From: Sinorhizobium sp. RAC02
GTDB taxonomy: Bacteria; Pseudomonadota; Alphaproteobacteria; Rhizobiales; Rhizobiaceae
DNA length: 64,000 nt
Reading direction: 5' to 3'
NCBI RefSeq assembly: GCF_001713395.1
Contig: NZ_CP016452.1
Location: 62,001-126,000 of the forward strand
Shown here: positions 24,200-33,511 of the stretch, piece by piece
How the letters are laid out: each line of letters opens with the position of its first letter
Numbering within the stretch: position 1 is the stretch's first letter
The notes under the pieces: model-generated
What the model was told of the DNA's origin: nothing
The model's input: the letters and a program-made list of their open reading frames with translations, nothing else
Database searches by the model: none
Program-made: the position numbers and the translations under genes

Positions 24200-25390
24200 C
24201 TAGCGGATGATCCTTTTTGCAAGCTGCGATAACACGAGGGCAATGGCAGCCAGGGTGGCCGCGATATAGCTGACACGATCCGCTCCGATCCAATCGACAC
24301 CGAGACCGCCAACCAATCCTGATAGTGCGATAGCCAGATAGAGGATCGCTTGGTTCAACGAGATCAGAACGGCTCCTGACTCCGGTTTCAGTGCGATCAG
24401 CATATGCTGCTGTGGTGTGGTGATTGCGAATGCAGCAATCGCAAAAAACGCAACCACGACGTAAGCCGACGACAGGTTTCCGATTGCATGGGGGATAGCC
24501 AACAAACTGGCTATCAGCCAAACGAGTGCAATCGCCACAACTTTCGGGCCCCCGATACGGTCTGCGAAGATACCTGCGGTAAGATTGCCCAGTGTGCCGA
24601 CGATACCGAGCGTCAGCATCAATCCTGCCAGATTAAGGCTGCTTTCACCCGTCGCTGGTTCGAAGATCACGCCAATGTAGGTATAGGGAATATAGACGGC
24701 GGTGAAGGCAAGGAGCGTGACACTAAGAACCGTAAGAATGTGAGGCTCGCGAAGCAGGCGTGTCTGCTGGCGGATGCCACTTGACTGCGCTGTCAAAGTC
24801 TTGTTTGGGACCAGAGCGAGCACGCCGAGCGCCCCAACGATCGCAAGAGCGGCCGCCAGCCACAATGTTGTCCGCCATCCGAAGAGGCCGCCAAGCACCG
24901 TACCGAACGGAGCTCCGAGCGAAGCGGCGGCCGTGAATCCACTGACTACAATAGCGATAGCTTTCCCGCGATGCGCCTCGGGAACCAGAGCCGCCGCGGT
25001 TACTGTTGCGTTCGGCACGAATAGACCAACACCGAGCGCAGCCAGGATTTGGCCCGCGATAACGTGCCAGTAGTGTGGCGCCAGCGCGGTCCAGACACTC
25101 CCGGTCAGATAGACCAATATGGCGATCAAAAGTACCTGCCGGCGTTGCCATCCACGGGTAAAGGTTGTCAGAACGGGGCCCGCTAAAGCACATGTAAGTG
25201 CAAATACGGTTATCACCTGTCCTGCCGTGCTGACAGATATGTCAAGGGATCGACTAAGAAGTGGCAAGAGGCCCGCCAATACGAATTCGCCTGTGCCAAC
25301 TACGAATACGCCAAAGGCCAACATAGAGACGGTGACCCAGTGACGGGTGAGTTGTGACGTTTGCACATTGCTCGGTGTTGACCTGTTCAT
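24200..25390 (-). CDS. MFS drug exporter, DHA1 (AraJ/YdhP-like)
   Basis: The 396-residue protein has twelve membrane segments and the DHA1 signature near helix 1 (GVFVVGTGEFVLAGLLPLLS) and GPVLTTFTRGWQRRQVLL in loop 2-3. QILAALGVGLFVPNATVTAAALV and HRGKAIAIVVSGFTAAASLG follow the AraJ/YdhP pattern. It is a proton-driven exporter of small molecules in the inner membrane. A TetR gene is divergent, and a palindrome lies between them, so induction by a toxic substrate is likely. Confidence 0.88.
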   Translation of the reverse strand: MNRSTPSNVQTSQLTRHWVTVSMLAFGVFVVGTGEFVLAGLLPLLSRSLDISVSTAGQVITVFALTCALAGPVLTTFTRGWQRRQVLLIAILVYLTGSVWTALAPHYWHVIAGQILAALGVGLFVPNATVTAAALVPEAHRGKAIAIVVSGFTAAASLGAPFGTVLGGLFGWRTTLWLAAALAIVGALGVLALVPNKTLTAQSSGIRQQTRLLREPHILTVLSVTLLAFTAVYIPYTYIGVIFEPATGESSLNLAGLMLTLGIVGTLGNLTAGIFADRIGGPKVVAIALVWLIASLLAIPHAIGNLSSAYVVVAFFAIAAFAITTPQQHMLIALKPESGAVLISLNQAILYLAIALSGLVGGLGVDWIGADRVSYIAATLAAIALVLSQLAKRIIR

Positions 25391-25468
25391 TGGTTTCCTT
25401 TCGACGGCACGGTGGCGTTAGAACTGCTGCGGAGCGCTCGTTCCCTTGACCGGCTGAACTCGTTTTGA

Positions 25469-25490
25469 TATACATACGACCGTATATATA
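25469..25490. promoter_or_regulatory. TetR-type operator between MFS and tetR genes
   Basis: A 22-bp palindrome TATACATACGACCGTATATA plus TA has arms matching at 9 of 10 positions around a central AC. It is midway between the divergent genes (25390 and 25529), where a TetR repressor would control both. Confidence 0.7.
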
Positions 25491-25528
25491 AATGGATTTG
25501 GAAGTCAACCCAAATTGGAGGCGTTGAG

Positions 25529-26146
25529 ATGATGGAATTGGATCGCAGGCGCCAACGAGGAGAGCGGGCGCGCGCTCAAGTCCTTGAACATTCGACAGCA
25601 ATCGCGTCGACGGAAGGGCTCGCGGGCCTCTCGATCGGTCGGGTGGCCACAGAGGCCGGCGTGGGAAAGGGTAATATCCAGGTGCTGTTCGGCGACAAGG
25701 AGGCGTTGCAACTCGCCACGATTGAGAGTGCGGTCGCTCTGTATCAGCAAAACGTGGTGGATCCCGCGATGCAGGAACCCACGCCTGCTACAAGACTTAA
25801 GGCACTCGTCGATGGATGGTTCGGCTTTGTCGAGGCGCGCACTTTGCCTGGCGGCTGCTTCATCAATGCAGTCAGCAGCGAATATCGAGCGCGCCCTGGA
25901 CGTATTCGCGATCGCATCAACGAGCATCGAAAAGAAATCCGCTCCCGTTTCGCTGACTTGATCCGTGCTGCTCAGGAAGAGGATGAATTGCGGACCCATC
26001 TGGATGTCGAGCAGATGGTTTTTGAGCTTGTGGCGTATCAGGCAGCGGCGAATGTCGCCTCGTCGATGGGCGATTCCGGCGAATTTTTCCGAGCCCGAAC
26101 CAGTTCAGTCGAACTCGTTCGTCTTGCTACGACAAGGGAGAACTAA
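25529..26146 (+). CDS. TetR-family transcriptional regulator
   Basis: The 205-residue protein starts with the TetR DNA-binding domain: RAQVLEHSTAIASTEGLAGL, SIGRVATEAGVGKGNIQVLF, GDKEALQLATIES. The C-terminal ligand domain contains LVDGWFGFVEARTLPGGCFI and AQEEDELRTHLDVEQMVFEL, as in the TetR_C group next to efflux pumps. It is divergent from the MFS exporter and likely represses it. A decayed PNPOx-type gene begins two bases after its stop, which suggests a former operon. Confidence 0.92.
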   Translation: MMELDRRRQRGERARAQVLEHSTAIASTEGLAGLSIGRVATEAGVGKGNIQVLFGDKEALQLATIESAVALYQQNVVDPAMQEPTPATRLKALVDGWFGFVEARTLPGGCFINAVSSEYRARPGRIRDRINEHRKEIRSRFADLIRAAQEEDELRTHLDVEQMVFELVAYQAAANVASSMGDSGEFFRARTSSVELVRLATTREN

Positions 26147-26147
26147 G

Positions 26148-26500
26148 ATGGCTGTTCTGGCTACCGAGGGCGACGTTAGCTCGCCTTTCCATATAGGTGA
26201 GGAAGCTATCCAGGATCGCTTCGGCTTCAAAGAGCGGTCAGCGCGGACCCCCCGCGATCAGTAAATTCCTGATGGAACAGCAAACGGTTTTTTTCGGCCA
26301 TCTTTCGTCCAGAGCGTTTCATCTGTGCACCGGACCCGCGGCATCTGTCCATTTCTGCCATGCCTGAGCTCGATGATCCCTTGATCAATGCGCTAATGCC
26401 CGGCAAACGGATAGCGGTTTTAGGGTTCGATCTTGCAACCAGGCGCCGTAACCGCGTTAATGGCTGTAGGGAGGAGATCGCGTCGGAAATTCCATACTAG
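26148..26500 (+). pseudogene. Decayed pyridoxamine 5'-phosphate oxidase-family gene
   Basis: Frame pieces appear in the order expected for PNPOx-like proteins with a flavin barrel: SSPFHIGEEAIQDRFGFKER (26148-26264, then a stop), KFLMEQQTVFFGHLSS in another frame, and LINALMPGKRIAVLGFDLAT then RRRNRVNG (to 26500). Intervening sequence is shortened. At least two frameshifts or deletions are needed, so it is non-functional. It follows tetR closely. Confidence 0.65.
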
Positions 26501-26549
26501 CGGATCATGGGTAACGAAGCGTTAACCCTGGGCTCGGCGTGGGTGTCGT

Positions 26550-26725
26550 TCGGCTGCTGCCCTGAAGCGGAGATTTTCGTTCCATGATCTCACGACGTCC
26601 GAACAGGTACCCCTGCAACTGATCGGGAGCTTTAGCGGTCAGGCGGACTCGCTGTGCTTCCGTTCGATGCCCTCGACGACAACCCTCAGGCCAAGACTCC
26701 TGCCGAGCGCCAGATGGTCTGATGA
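26550..26725 (-). pseudogene. EAL-domain (cyclic-di-GMP phosphodiesterase) remnant
   Basis: Leftward, one frame reads LALGRSLGLRVVVEGIERKH and the next frame LTAKAPDQLQGYLFGRRE. Together they match the end of EAL domains (GxxLGLxVVAEGVE ... QGYLFGRP). A frameshift lies near 26640. Only the last 50 residues are left. The remaining parts of 26501-26998 show nothing identifiable. Confidence 0.6.
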
Positions 26726-26998
26726 CCGATTCGTTCGGCCGGAGCCCGTCAAGCAGGATAGCGAAGCAAACATGCGTTATGACCACTCGATTGCGCGTCT
26801 TTCAGTTTCAACGTAAATCGTAACTATCCCTTCGTGACGCCCTCTTTGCGGAAAGTAGTTCAGCCCAAGGACGAAAAGCGCAAGCTGCCTATTAACGTGC
26901 CATCACCCATGACGGGCGAGATCGAGTACCTATGGATAGTCTTGGTCATAAAGGGATCAGAACCACTGATCTCTTGTTGGCTCAGTTGAGCATCCGCC

Positions 26999-27907
26999 TC
27001 AGTCAGAAAGTCGCGCCCGCGCCGCCAGGAAGTCAAGCATCACCCTCACCCGGGACGGAAGCGTACCGCCCTGGCCCTGAAACACCGCATGGAAGGTCTC
27101 GCGATCTCCTGGGTTGAGGTGCTCGGCAATCGGCACCAGTCGCCCGGCAGCGATATCGTCGCGGACCGTGAACGTCGCCATCCGCGCCAATCCGACACCT
27201 GCAAGTGCCAGCCGGCGCAACCCCTCCCCGTCGCTCACACGCACCCTTTCGCTTGGCGGCAGCTGGACCGGCAAACCATTTTCCAGCACCGGCCATCCAT
27301 CCACAGCCCTGGCATAGTTCAGGCTCAGGCGGTTGTGGGTTCTGAGGTCGTCCAAGCTTTCCGGCTTGCCTTGGCATTCGAGATAGGACGGCGCCCCGAC
27401 GATCGTCATCGACGTACTGCCGAGCTTGCGCGCGATCAGCGTCGACGACTTCAGCGGACCAGCGCGGATCGCGATATCGACGCGCTCGGCCATCAGGTCG
27501 ACGACGGCGTCGGTCTGGATAATGTCGACGGCGAGTTCCGGAAACGAACCCAGAAGGTCCGGTAGAAGCGGCATCAGTACATGCGTAGCAAAGGAAGCGC
27601 TGGCGTTGAGGCGAACGCGGCCGGCAGGGGTGTCGCCGGCCGCTGCCTGCCTCTCCGCATCATCGATATCGGCGAGGATGCTGGCCGCGCGCTCGTGAAA
27701 TGCGCATCCCTCCGGCGTCAACTGCAATTGACGCGTCGACCGGTTGATCAGCCGAACGCCAAGCCTCTCTTCGAGCCTCTGCACCAGCTTGCTCACCGCC
27801 GATGGCGTCATGCCGCATTCGCGAGCAGCTGCTGAGAAGCCGCCGAGTTCGACAGCCCTGACAAAGACGGCCATTTCGCCGGAGCGATTGATCTGTTGTC
27901 GCGCCAT
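26999..27907 (-). CDS. LysR-family transcriptional regulator
   Basis: The 302-residue protein has an N-terminal winged helix (FVRAVELGGFSAAARECGMT, PSAVSKLVQRLEERLGVRLI, NRSTRQLQLTPEG) and a LysR substrate domain with LPDLLGSFPELAVDIIQTDA and RVDIAIRAGPLKSS. It belongs to the DsdC/CrgA-like branch. It is divergent from an aldo/keto reductase, and an inverted repeat GCAAATGG/CCATTTGC lies between, so it probably controls that gene. Confidence 0.93.
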   Translation of the reverse strand: MARQQINRSGEMAVFVRAVELGGFSAAARECGMTPSAVSKLVQRLEERLGVRLINRSTRQLQLTPEGCAFHERAASILADIDDAERQAAAGDTPAGRVRLNASASFATHVLMPLLPDLLGSFPELAVDIIQTDAVVDLMAERVDIAIRAGPLKSSTLIARKLGSTSMTIVGAPSYLECQGKPESLDDLRTHNRLSLNYARAVDGWPVLENGLPVQLPPSERVRVSDGEGLRRLALAGVGLARMATFTVRDDIAAGRLVPIAEHLNPGDRETFHAVFQGQGGTLPSRVRVMLDFLAARARLSD

Positions 27908-27935
27908 GTGACTTCAGCTCACAAATGATGTTCCT

Positions 27936-27982
27936 GCAAATGGTCTATCTATCAAATCCCCAAGACACCACCTTCCATTTGC
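27936..27982. promoter_or_regulatory. Inverted repeat between LysR and aldo/keto reductase genes
   Basis: GCAAATGG (27936-27943) and CCATTTGC (27975-27982) are perfect 8-base arms 31 bases apart in the divergent gap. Possible LysR half-sites. Confidence 0.4.
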
Positions 27983-28017
27983 CAACGCAGGCATGCTCGC
28001 ACAAAGGAGTTCGAACA

Positions 28018-29052
28018 ATGGAATACAGACGGCTTGGATCGTCCGGGTTGAAGGTTCCCGCGCTGTCTTTCGGCGCCGGAACGTTCGGTGGCAAAGGGCC
28101 GCTTTTCAGCGCGTGGGGCAACAGCAACGACACCGAGGCACGCCGGCTTATCGACATCTGCATGGAGGCGGGCGTCAATCTTTTCGACACGGCAGATGTC
28201 TATTCGGACGGCGCCTCCGAAGAAGTGCTCGGCGCGGCGATCAGGGGACGGCGCAGCGACGTTCTGATCTCCACCAAAATGGCGTTGCCCATGGGCGACG
28301 GCCCGAACGATGCCGGGTCCTCGCGTTCACGCCTGATCAAGGGAGTGGACGATGCGCTGCGCCGGTTGGGTACCGATTACATAGACCTGATGCAACTGCA
28401 CGCCTTCGATGCCTTCACGCCCATCGAAGAGGTGTTGTCGACACTCGACACTTTGGTCAGCGGTGGAAAAATCCGGTATGTCGGCGTTTCCAATTTCGCC
28501 GGCTGGCAACTGATGAAATCGCTGGCAGCGGCAGAGAAAGGCGGCTATCCGCGCTATGTCGCACATCAGGTCTATTATTCGCTGGTTGGGCGGGACTACG
28601 AATGGGAGTTGATGCCGCTTGGGCTCGATCAGGGCGTCGGCGCGCTCGTCTGGAGCCCGCTCGGCTGGGGGCGCCTCACCGGCAAGATCAGACGCGGCCA
28701 ACCCTGGCCGGACGGAAGCCGCCTGCATGATACGGCCTCGTTCGGTCCGCCGGTCGATGACGAAAAGCTCTACGACATCGTCGATGTGCTTGACGAACTG
28801 GTCGGTGAAACCGGCAAGACGATCCCACAAATCGCCATCAACTGGCTGCTGCAGCGCCCGACGGTCTCAAGCGCCATCATTGGCGCCCGCAACGAAGAGC
28901 AGCTACGTCAGAACCTCGGCGCCATGGGCTGGTCCTTGACCCTGGACCAGACAGCGCGGCTGGACAAGGCCAGCCAGAAGACCGCCGCCTACCCGTACTT
29001 CCCCTATCACCTCCAGCAAGGCTTTGCGCGCCTGAACCCGCCGGCGGTGTGA
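28018..29052 (+). CDS. Aldo/keto reductase
   Basis: The 344-residue TIM-barrel oxidoreductase has MEYRRLGSSGLKVPALSFGA, catalytic Asp and Tyr in NLFDTADVYSDGASE, Lys in LISTKMALP, and His in DLMQLHAFD. NADPH-binding residues lie in AIIGARNEEQLRQNLGA. It reduces aldehydes or ketones; substrate unknown. AAGGAG lies before the ATG at 28018, so the frame start at 27925 is not used. A terminator follows at 29139. Confidence 0.93.
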   Translation: MEYRRLGSSGLKVPALSFGAGTFGGKGPLFSAWGNSNDTEARRLIDICMEAGVNLFDTADVYSDGASEEVLGAAIRGRRSDVLISTKMALPMGDGPNDAGSSRSRLIKGVDDALRRLGTDYIDLMQLHAFDAFTPIEEVLSTLDTLVSGGKIRYVGVSNFAGWQLMKSLAAAEKGGYPRYVAHQVYYSLVGRDYEWELMPLGLDQGVGALVWSPLGWGRLTGKIRRGQPWPDGSRLHDTASFGPPVDDEKLYDIVDVLDELVGETGKTIPQIAINWLLQRPTVSSAIIGARNEEQLRQNLGAMGWSLTLDQTARLDKASQKTAAYPYFPYHLQQGFARLNPPAV

Positions 29053-29138
29053 TCCCCTTCCCATTTTAACAAGCGGGTGCGTACGCCATTGTAGAACTGG
29101 GAGTACGAACTCCGCCAACAACCGCATACTAAGAAACC

Positions 29139-29165
29139 GGCCGGGTGATTTTGCCCGGCCTTTTC
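29139..29165 (+). terminator. Rho-independent terminator of aldo/keto reductase
   Basis: GGCCGGG (29139-29145) pairs with CCCGGCC (29154-29160) across an 8-base loop and is followed by TTTTC. The stretch 29166-29368 has no gene I can support. Confidence 0.8.
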
Positions 29166-29368
29166 ACGAGAATGGCGACGGGCTGGCCAAACTGAACCTA
29201 TCGACTTGGTGTGATAAGCAAGGCTTCAAGAATTGCAAAACTCTTGAAAGGAGCCGAACCATCGACCCGATATCCCATGCTAATGCATAATTCCGAATCG
29301 GGAGGCAATCTGCTCACCTTGTTAAAAGTATACTCACCACTACCCGGAAAAGCCGGACAGCCTTTGTC

Positions 29369-30802
29369 TCACGCCAGGGTGTAGGCGGTCTTGACGGTTG
29401 TGTAGAATTCGTTGGCGTAGCGGCCCTGCTCGCGCGAGCCATGCGACGAGCCCTTGCGGCCGCCGAAAGGCACATGGAAATCAACGCCCGCCGTCGGCAG
29501 GTTGACCATGACCATGCCGGCCTCGGCATTGCGCTTGAAATGCGTCGCGTGCTTGAGGCTCGTCGTGGCAATGCCGGAGGACAGGCCGAAAGGCGTGTCG
29601 TTGGCGACAGCCAGCGCCTCCTCGTAATCCTTGACGCGGATGACCGCGGCGACCGGGCCGAAAATCTCCTCCCGCGAGATACGCATGTCGTTCGTCGCCT
29701 CGGTGAAGAGCGCGGGTGCCAGATAGAAGCCGGGCGTGTCGCGCTTCAGCAACTCACCACCGAAGGCGAGTTTTGCACCCTCTTGTCTGCCGATCTCGAT
29801 ATAGTCCGTGTCCTGCTTCAGCTGGCTTTCATCGACCACCGGACCAATATGCGTGCCGGCCTTCAGCGCATCATCGATGACGACGCTCTTCAGGCGCTCA
29901 CCGACGGCAGCGACGAACCTGTCGTGGATGCCTTCGGTCACGATGACGCGCGAGGAGGCCGTGCAGCGCTGGCCGGTGGAGAAGAAGGCCGAGTTGACGG
30001 CGGCTTCCACGGCGACGGTGAGGTCCGCATCGTCGAGCACGACGAAGGGATTCTTGCCGCCCATTTCGAGCTGGTATTTGCGATTATGTTCGACGGAGGC
30101 GAGTGCGACGCGTTTGCCCGTGCCGGTCGAGCCGGTAAATGTGATGGCCTGCACGTCGGGGCTGTCGAGCATGGTCTGGCCGACAACCGAGCCCTTGCCC
30201 ATGACGAGGTTCAGCACACCCTTCGGCAGGCCGGCGCGCACGAGGATATCGACGATCGCCCAGGAACAGCCGGGCACCAGTTCGGCCGGCTTGAAGACGA
30301 CGGTATTGCCGTAACACAGCGCCGGCGCGATCTTCCAGGCGGGGATGGCAATCGGGAAGTTCCACGGCGTGATGATGCCGACGACGCCGATCGGTTCGCG
30401 GGTGATCTCGACGCCGATGTTCGGGCGCACCGAGGGCAGCACTTCGCCGGCAAGGCGCAGGCACTCACCTGCGAAGAAATCGAAGATCTGGCCGGCGCGC
30501 ACCGTCTCGCCGATGCCTTCGGCCAGCGTCTTGCCCTCTTCGCGCGACAGCAGGCGGCCGAGTTCGTCCTTGCGGGCGAGGATCTCGTCGGCGGTCTTGC
30601 GCAGAATCGCATGGCGTTCGAGGATGCCGGAGCGCGACCAGGCCGCGAAAGCCGCCTTCGCCGCCGCAATGGCCGCCTTGGTGTCCTCGACCGAAGCGCG
30701 GGCATATTCGCCCACCACGTCGTCGGTATTCGACGGGTTGATGTTGCGAATTGCGTCCGAGCCGACCCATTCGCCGGCAATCAGGTTCTGGTGCATCGTC
30801 AT
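29369..30802 (-). CDS. Aldehyde dehydrogenase, alpha-ketoglutaric semialdehyde type
   Basis: The 477-residue NAD(P)-dependent enzyme has ITPWNFPIAIPAWKIAPAL, FKPAELVPGCSW (cofactor), FTGSTGTGKRVA, LEMGGKNPFVVLDDADL with the general-base Glu, and FFSTGQRCTASSRVIV with catalytic Cys. Closest by memory are 2,5-dioxovalerate (alpha-ketoglutaric semialdehyde) dehydrogenases such as Caulobacter XylA. It follows an FAH-family gene, the pair expected for the last steps of non-phosphorylative pentose breakdown to 2-oxoglutarate. It is the last gene of operon A. Confidence 0.85.
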   Translation of the reverse strand: MTMHQNLIAGEWVGSDAIRNINPSNTDDVVGEYARASVEDTKAAIAAAKAAFAAWSRSGILERHAILRKTADEILARKDELGRLLSREEGKTLAEGIGETVRAGQIFDFFAGECLRLAGEVLPSVRPNIGVEITREPIGVVGIITPWNFPIAIPAWKIAPALCYGNTVVFKPAELVPGCSWAIVDILVRAGLPKGVLNLVMGKGSVVGQTMLDSPDVQAITFTGSTGTGKRVALASVEHNRKYQLEMGGKNPFVVLDDADLTVAVEAAVNSAFFSTGQRCTASSRVIVTEGIHDRFVAAVGERLKSVVIDDALKAGTHIGPVVDESQLKQDTDYIEIGRQEGAKLAFGGELLKRDTPGFYLAPALFTEATNDMRISREEIFGPVAAVIRVKDYEEALAVANDTPFGLSSGIATTSLKHATHFKRNAEAGMVMVNLPTAGVDFHVPFGGRKGSSHGSREQGRYANEFYTTVKTAYTLA

Positions 30803-30815
30803 GATAGATCTCCGT

Positions 30816-31964
30816 CTAGATCAGCTTGCGCGCGGCAAGGTTGCGCATGAGATGGGACGCGCCGAAAGTCCAGGGCGGGCATTCGTTGGACAGCTTCACT
30901 GTGTTGACGAGAGCACCGAGCTTCTCGTTGGAAATTGTCACGACGTCGCCGATCTTGTGAGTAAATCCCTGGCCCGGCGCATCACGGTCCTCGACGGGCG
31001 CAAAGAGCGTGCCGAGAAACAGCACGAAGCCATCCGGATATTGGTGATGCGCGCCGCGCGTCTGGGCGACGAGATCGAGGGGGTCGCGGCTGATTTCCTT
31101 CATCGAACTTTTGCCGCGCAGCACGAAGCCGTCCTTGCCTTCGACGCGCAGGTCCAGTTCCGCATTGCGCACGTCGTCGATCGTATAGGTTTCGTCGAAT
31201 AGGCGGATGAACGGGCCGATCGAGCAGGAGGCGTTGTTGTCCTTGGCCTTGCCGAGCAGCAGGGCCGAACGCCCTTCCACATCGCGCAGGTTCACGTCAT
31301 TGCCGAGCGTCGCACCCTTGACGCGGCCTTCGCTATCGACTGCAAGCACGATTTCCGGTTCGGGATTGTTCCACTTCGAAATCGGATGCAGGCCGACGGC
31401 GGCACCCGTCCCGACGGAAGACATGATCTGCGATTTCGTGAAGATCTCGGCGTCAGGGCCGATGCCGACTTCGAGATATTGCGACCACAGGCCTTCCTCG
31501 ATCAGCGCGGACTTCACCCGCTGAGCGTCTTCCGATCCTGCCTTCAGGTCGCGAAGGCTGGCGCCGATGATCTGCGACACCTTTTCCCGGATGTTTGCAG
31601 CGCGCTCGGGATTGCCCGCCGCGCGTTCTTCGATAACCCGCTCGATCATCGAACGGGCGAAGGTGACGCCGCTGGCCTTGATCGCCTGAAAATCGATCGG
31701 CGCCAGCAGGTGAAGCTGGGAGCGGCTCGGCTCGCTGTGCGACAGCAGGTTTTCCAGCGGCCCGAGTTCGCGGCCTTGCGCGTTGCGGACAAAATCCGCC
31801 GGTGCCTCCAGCTCCAGAAGATCACGCACCGTAGCGCAGGCCTTCGCCGTGATATCGTAGACGCGGCCGTCGCGGATCGTCACGAGGACCGGCCCTTCGG
31901 CCTCCGGCGACCAGACCCGGCCGACGAAACATCCTGTTGCAAAGCTTGAAATAGTATCGGTCAC
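30816..31964 (-). CDS. FAH-family enzyme, XylX/2-keto-3-deoxyaldonate dehydratase-like
   Basis: The 382-residue protein has a fumarylacetoacetate-hydrolase fold. VGIGPDAEIFTKSQIMSSVG and PEPEIVLAVDSEGRVKGATLG carry the acidic metal ligands, followed by GNDVNLRDVEGRSALLLGKA and the Lys-rich catalytic region. Length and features match XylX-type 2-keto-3-deoxy-xylonate dehydratases. I prefer the GTG at 31964 with GGGAG upstream; the TTG at 31973 overlaps the upstream stop. Its pairing with the dehydrogenase supports a Weimberg-like end of pathway, but a beta-diketone hydrolase is possible. Confidence 0.8.
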   Translation of the reverse strand: MTDTISSFATGCFVGRVWSPEAEGPVLVTIRDGRVYDITAKACATVRDLLELEAPADFVRNAQGRELGPLENLLSHSEPSRSQLHLLAPIDFQAIKASGVTFARSMIERVIEERAAGNPERAANIREKVSQIIGASLRDLKAGSEDAQRVKSALIEEGLWSQYLEVGIGPDAEIFTKSQIMSSVGTGAAVGLHPISKWNNPEPEIVLAVDSEGRVKGATLGNDVNLRDVEGRSALLLGKAKDNNASCSIGPFIRLFDETYTIDDVRNAELDLRVEGKDGFVLRGKSSMKEISRDPLDLVAQTRGAHHQYPDGFVLFLGTLFAPVEDRDAPGQGFTHKIGDVVTISNEKLGALVNTVKLSNECPPWTFGASHLMRNLAARKLI

Positions 31965-31969
31965 GACGA

Positions 31970-33511
31970 TCAATGCTCCCTGAAAGCCAATGTCAATATT
32001 CGGTCTTCGCTCATTTCCGCCCGCTCGAGAATACCGGCAAGCCGGCCCTTCGACAGCACCGCCACGCGGTCGCAGAGCGCAAGGATTTCCGGTACCTCGG
32101 ACGAGGCCATGAGCACGGTCAGGCCCCGTTCGGCAGCCTGCGCGATGATGGTGTACAGATCAGCCTTCGCTCCCACGTCCACGCCATGGGTCGGCTCGTC
32201 GAGAAGCAGTAGCTGCGGTTCGGCCATGAGCGCGCGAGCGAAAATGACCTTCTGCTGGTTGCCGCCCGACAGCGTGGAGATCGGTTGCGTGTCGCTCGCC
32301 ATGCGAATGCCGAGGCTTTTGGTGAAGGCCGCCATGCGGTCCGCCTCCCCGCTGCGATCGGAGAGGAACCGAACGGCGAAACGCCGCAGGCTAGAAATGG
32401 CCACATTGTCGCGCACGGAATGTTGCGGGAGGATGCCCGCCGTCTTGCGCCCCTCCGGCACCAGCACCACGCCGCTTTTCACCGCCTCGCTCGGAGAACG
32501 AGGCGCAAAGTGCTGCTGATTGAGGGTCAACTGCCCTGATTTCACGGATCTGACGCCATGAATCACATCGAGAAGTTCGGTGCGTCCGGCCCCGACCAGG
32601 CCGAACAGGCCGAGGACCTCGCCCCGCCGCACCTCAAGGCTGATGTCCTCGAGATGCGTGCCATCAGAGACGTTCTTCAGCGACAGCGCGACGGTCTTCT
32701 CATCGATGGCGCGCGGCTTGTAATCATAAATCGCCGGCTTTCCGGTCATGTCGGCAATGAGCTGTTCCCGGCTTGTCTCTGCCGGTCTGCGCTCGCTGAC
32801 GATGGCGCCGTTGCGCAGAACCACCAGTCGGTCGCAGAGGCCCAGCGCCTCCTCGAGACGATGCGTGATGAAGATGATCGCCGTGCCGGCATCCCGCGCA
32901 TTGCGGACGTAGGAGAAGAAGCTCTCTACCTCGTGCGGCGTCAGCGATGAGGTCGGCTCGTCGAGGATCAGCAGGCGCGGCTGGCGCCCGGCCGCCTTGG
33001 CGATCTCGATCAACTGCTGCTCGCCGGCGCGAAGCCCGCCCGCTTCCTGCTCAGGGTCGAGTGCCCCGGCGCCGACCCTTTCGAGCAAGGCCTTGGACGA
33101 GGCGCGCATCAGCGCTTTGTCGACGAAGCCAAGCGGTGTACGCGGAAAGCGTCCAAGATACAGATTTTCCGCGACCGAAAGTGCCCCGACCACCGAAAGC
33201 TCCTGGTGGACGAAGCTGATGCCGGCGGCGATGCCATCGCCGACATTGCCGAACCGCACCGGCTCGCCGGCAAGATCGAAGGTGCCGGAATCGGCCGTGA
33301 GGCCGCCGGACAGGATATGCATCAGCGTCGATTTGCCGGCGCCGTTTTCCCCGAGCAACCCGACCACCTCGCCCGGATGGAGATCGAGATCGACGGAATG
33401 CAGCACCGCATTGCCGGAAAAGGCCTTTGCGACCGCGCGGGCACGAACGAGCGGCTGACCGTGACCGGCGCGAGGCGCGCCGGTCGTGTTTTCAATGACG
33501 TTACTTGGCAT
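31970..33511 (-). CDS. Sugar ABC transporter ATPase, RbsA-like (two ATPase domains)
   Basis: The 513-residue protein has two nucleotide-binding domains. The first has Walker A GENGAGKST, signature LRAGEQQLIEIAKAAG and Walker B LLILDEPTSSL. The second starts near residue 270, lacks a normal Walker A (GLVGAGRTE) as usual for RbsA, and has LSGGNQQKVIFARALM and LLLDEPTHGVDVG. It powers import through the RbsC-like permease at 34499 with the binding protein at 33501. It overlaps the binding-protein gene end by 11 bases. Confidence 0.95.
   Translation of the reverse strand: MPSNVIENTTGAPRAGHGQPLVRARAVAKAFSGNAVLHSVDLDLHPGEVVGLLGENGAGKSTLMHILSGGLTADSGTFDLAGEPVRFGNVGDGIAAGISFVHQELSVVGALSVAENLYLGRFPRTPLGFVDKALMRASSKALLERVGAGALDPEQEAGGLRAGEQQLIEIAKAAGRQPRLLILDEPTSSLTPHEVESFFSYVRNARDAGTAIIFITHRLEEALGLCDRLVVLRNGAIVSERRPAETSREQLIADMTGKPAIYDYKPRAIDEKTVALSLKNVSDGTHLEDISLEVRRGEVLGLFGLVGAGRTELLDVIHGVRSVKSGQLTLNQQHFAPRSPSEAVKSGVVLVPEGRKTAGILPQHSVRDNVAISSLRRFAVRFLSDRSGEADRMAAFTKSLGIRMASDTQPISTLSGGNQQKVIFARALMAEPQLLLLDEPTHGVDVGAKADLYTIIAQAAERGLTVLMASSEVPEILALCDRVAVLSKGRLAGILERAEMSEDRILTLAFREH

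Noticed and set aside
29441..30850. 469-aa open frame antisense to the aldehyde dehydrogenase
   Set aside because: Shadow of a gene with full catalytic motifs. The same applies to long antisense frames at 34919-36280, 36268-37458, 38905-40080, 45586-46866, 51101-52273 and 52594-53898.
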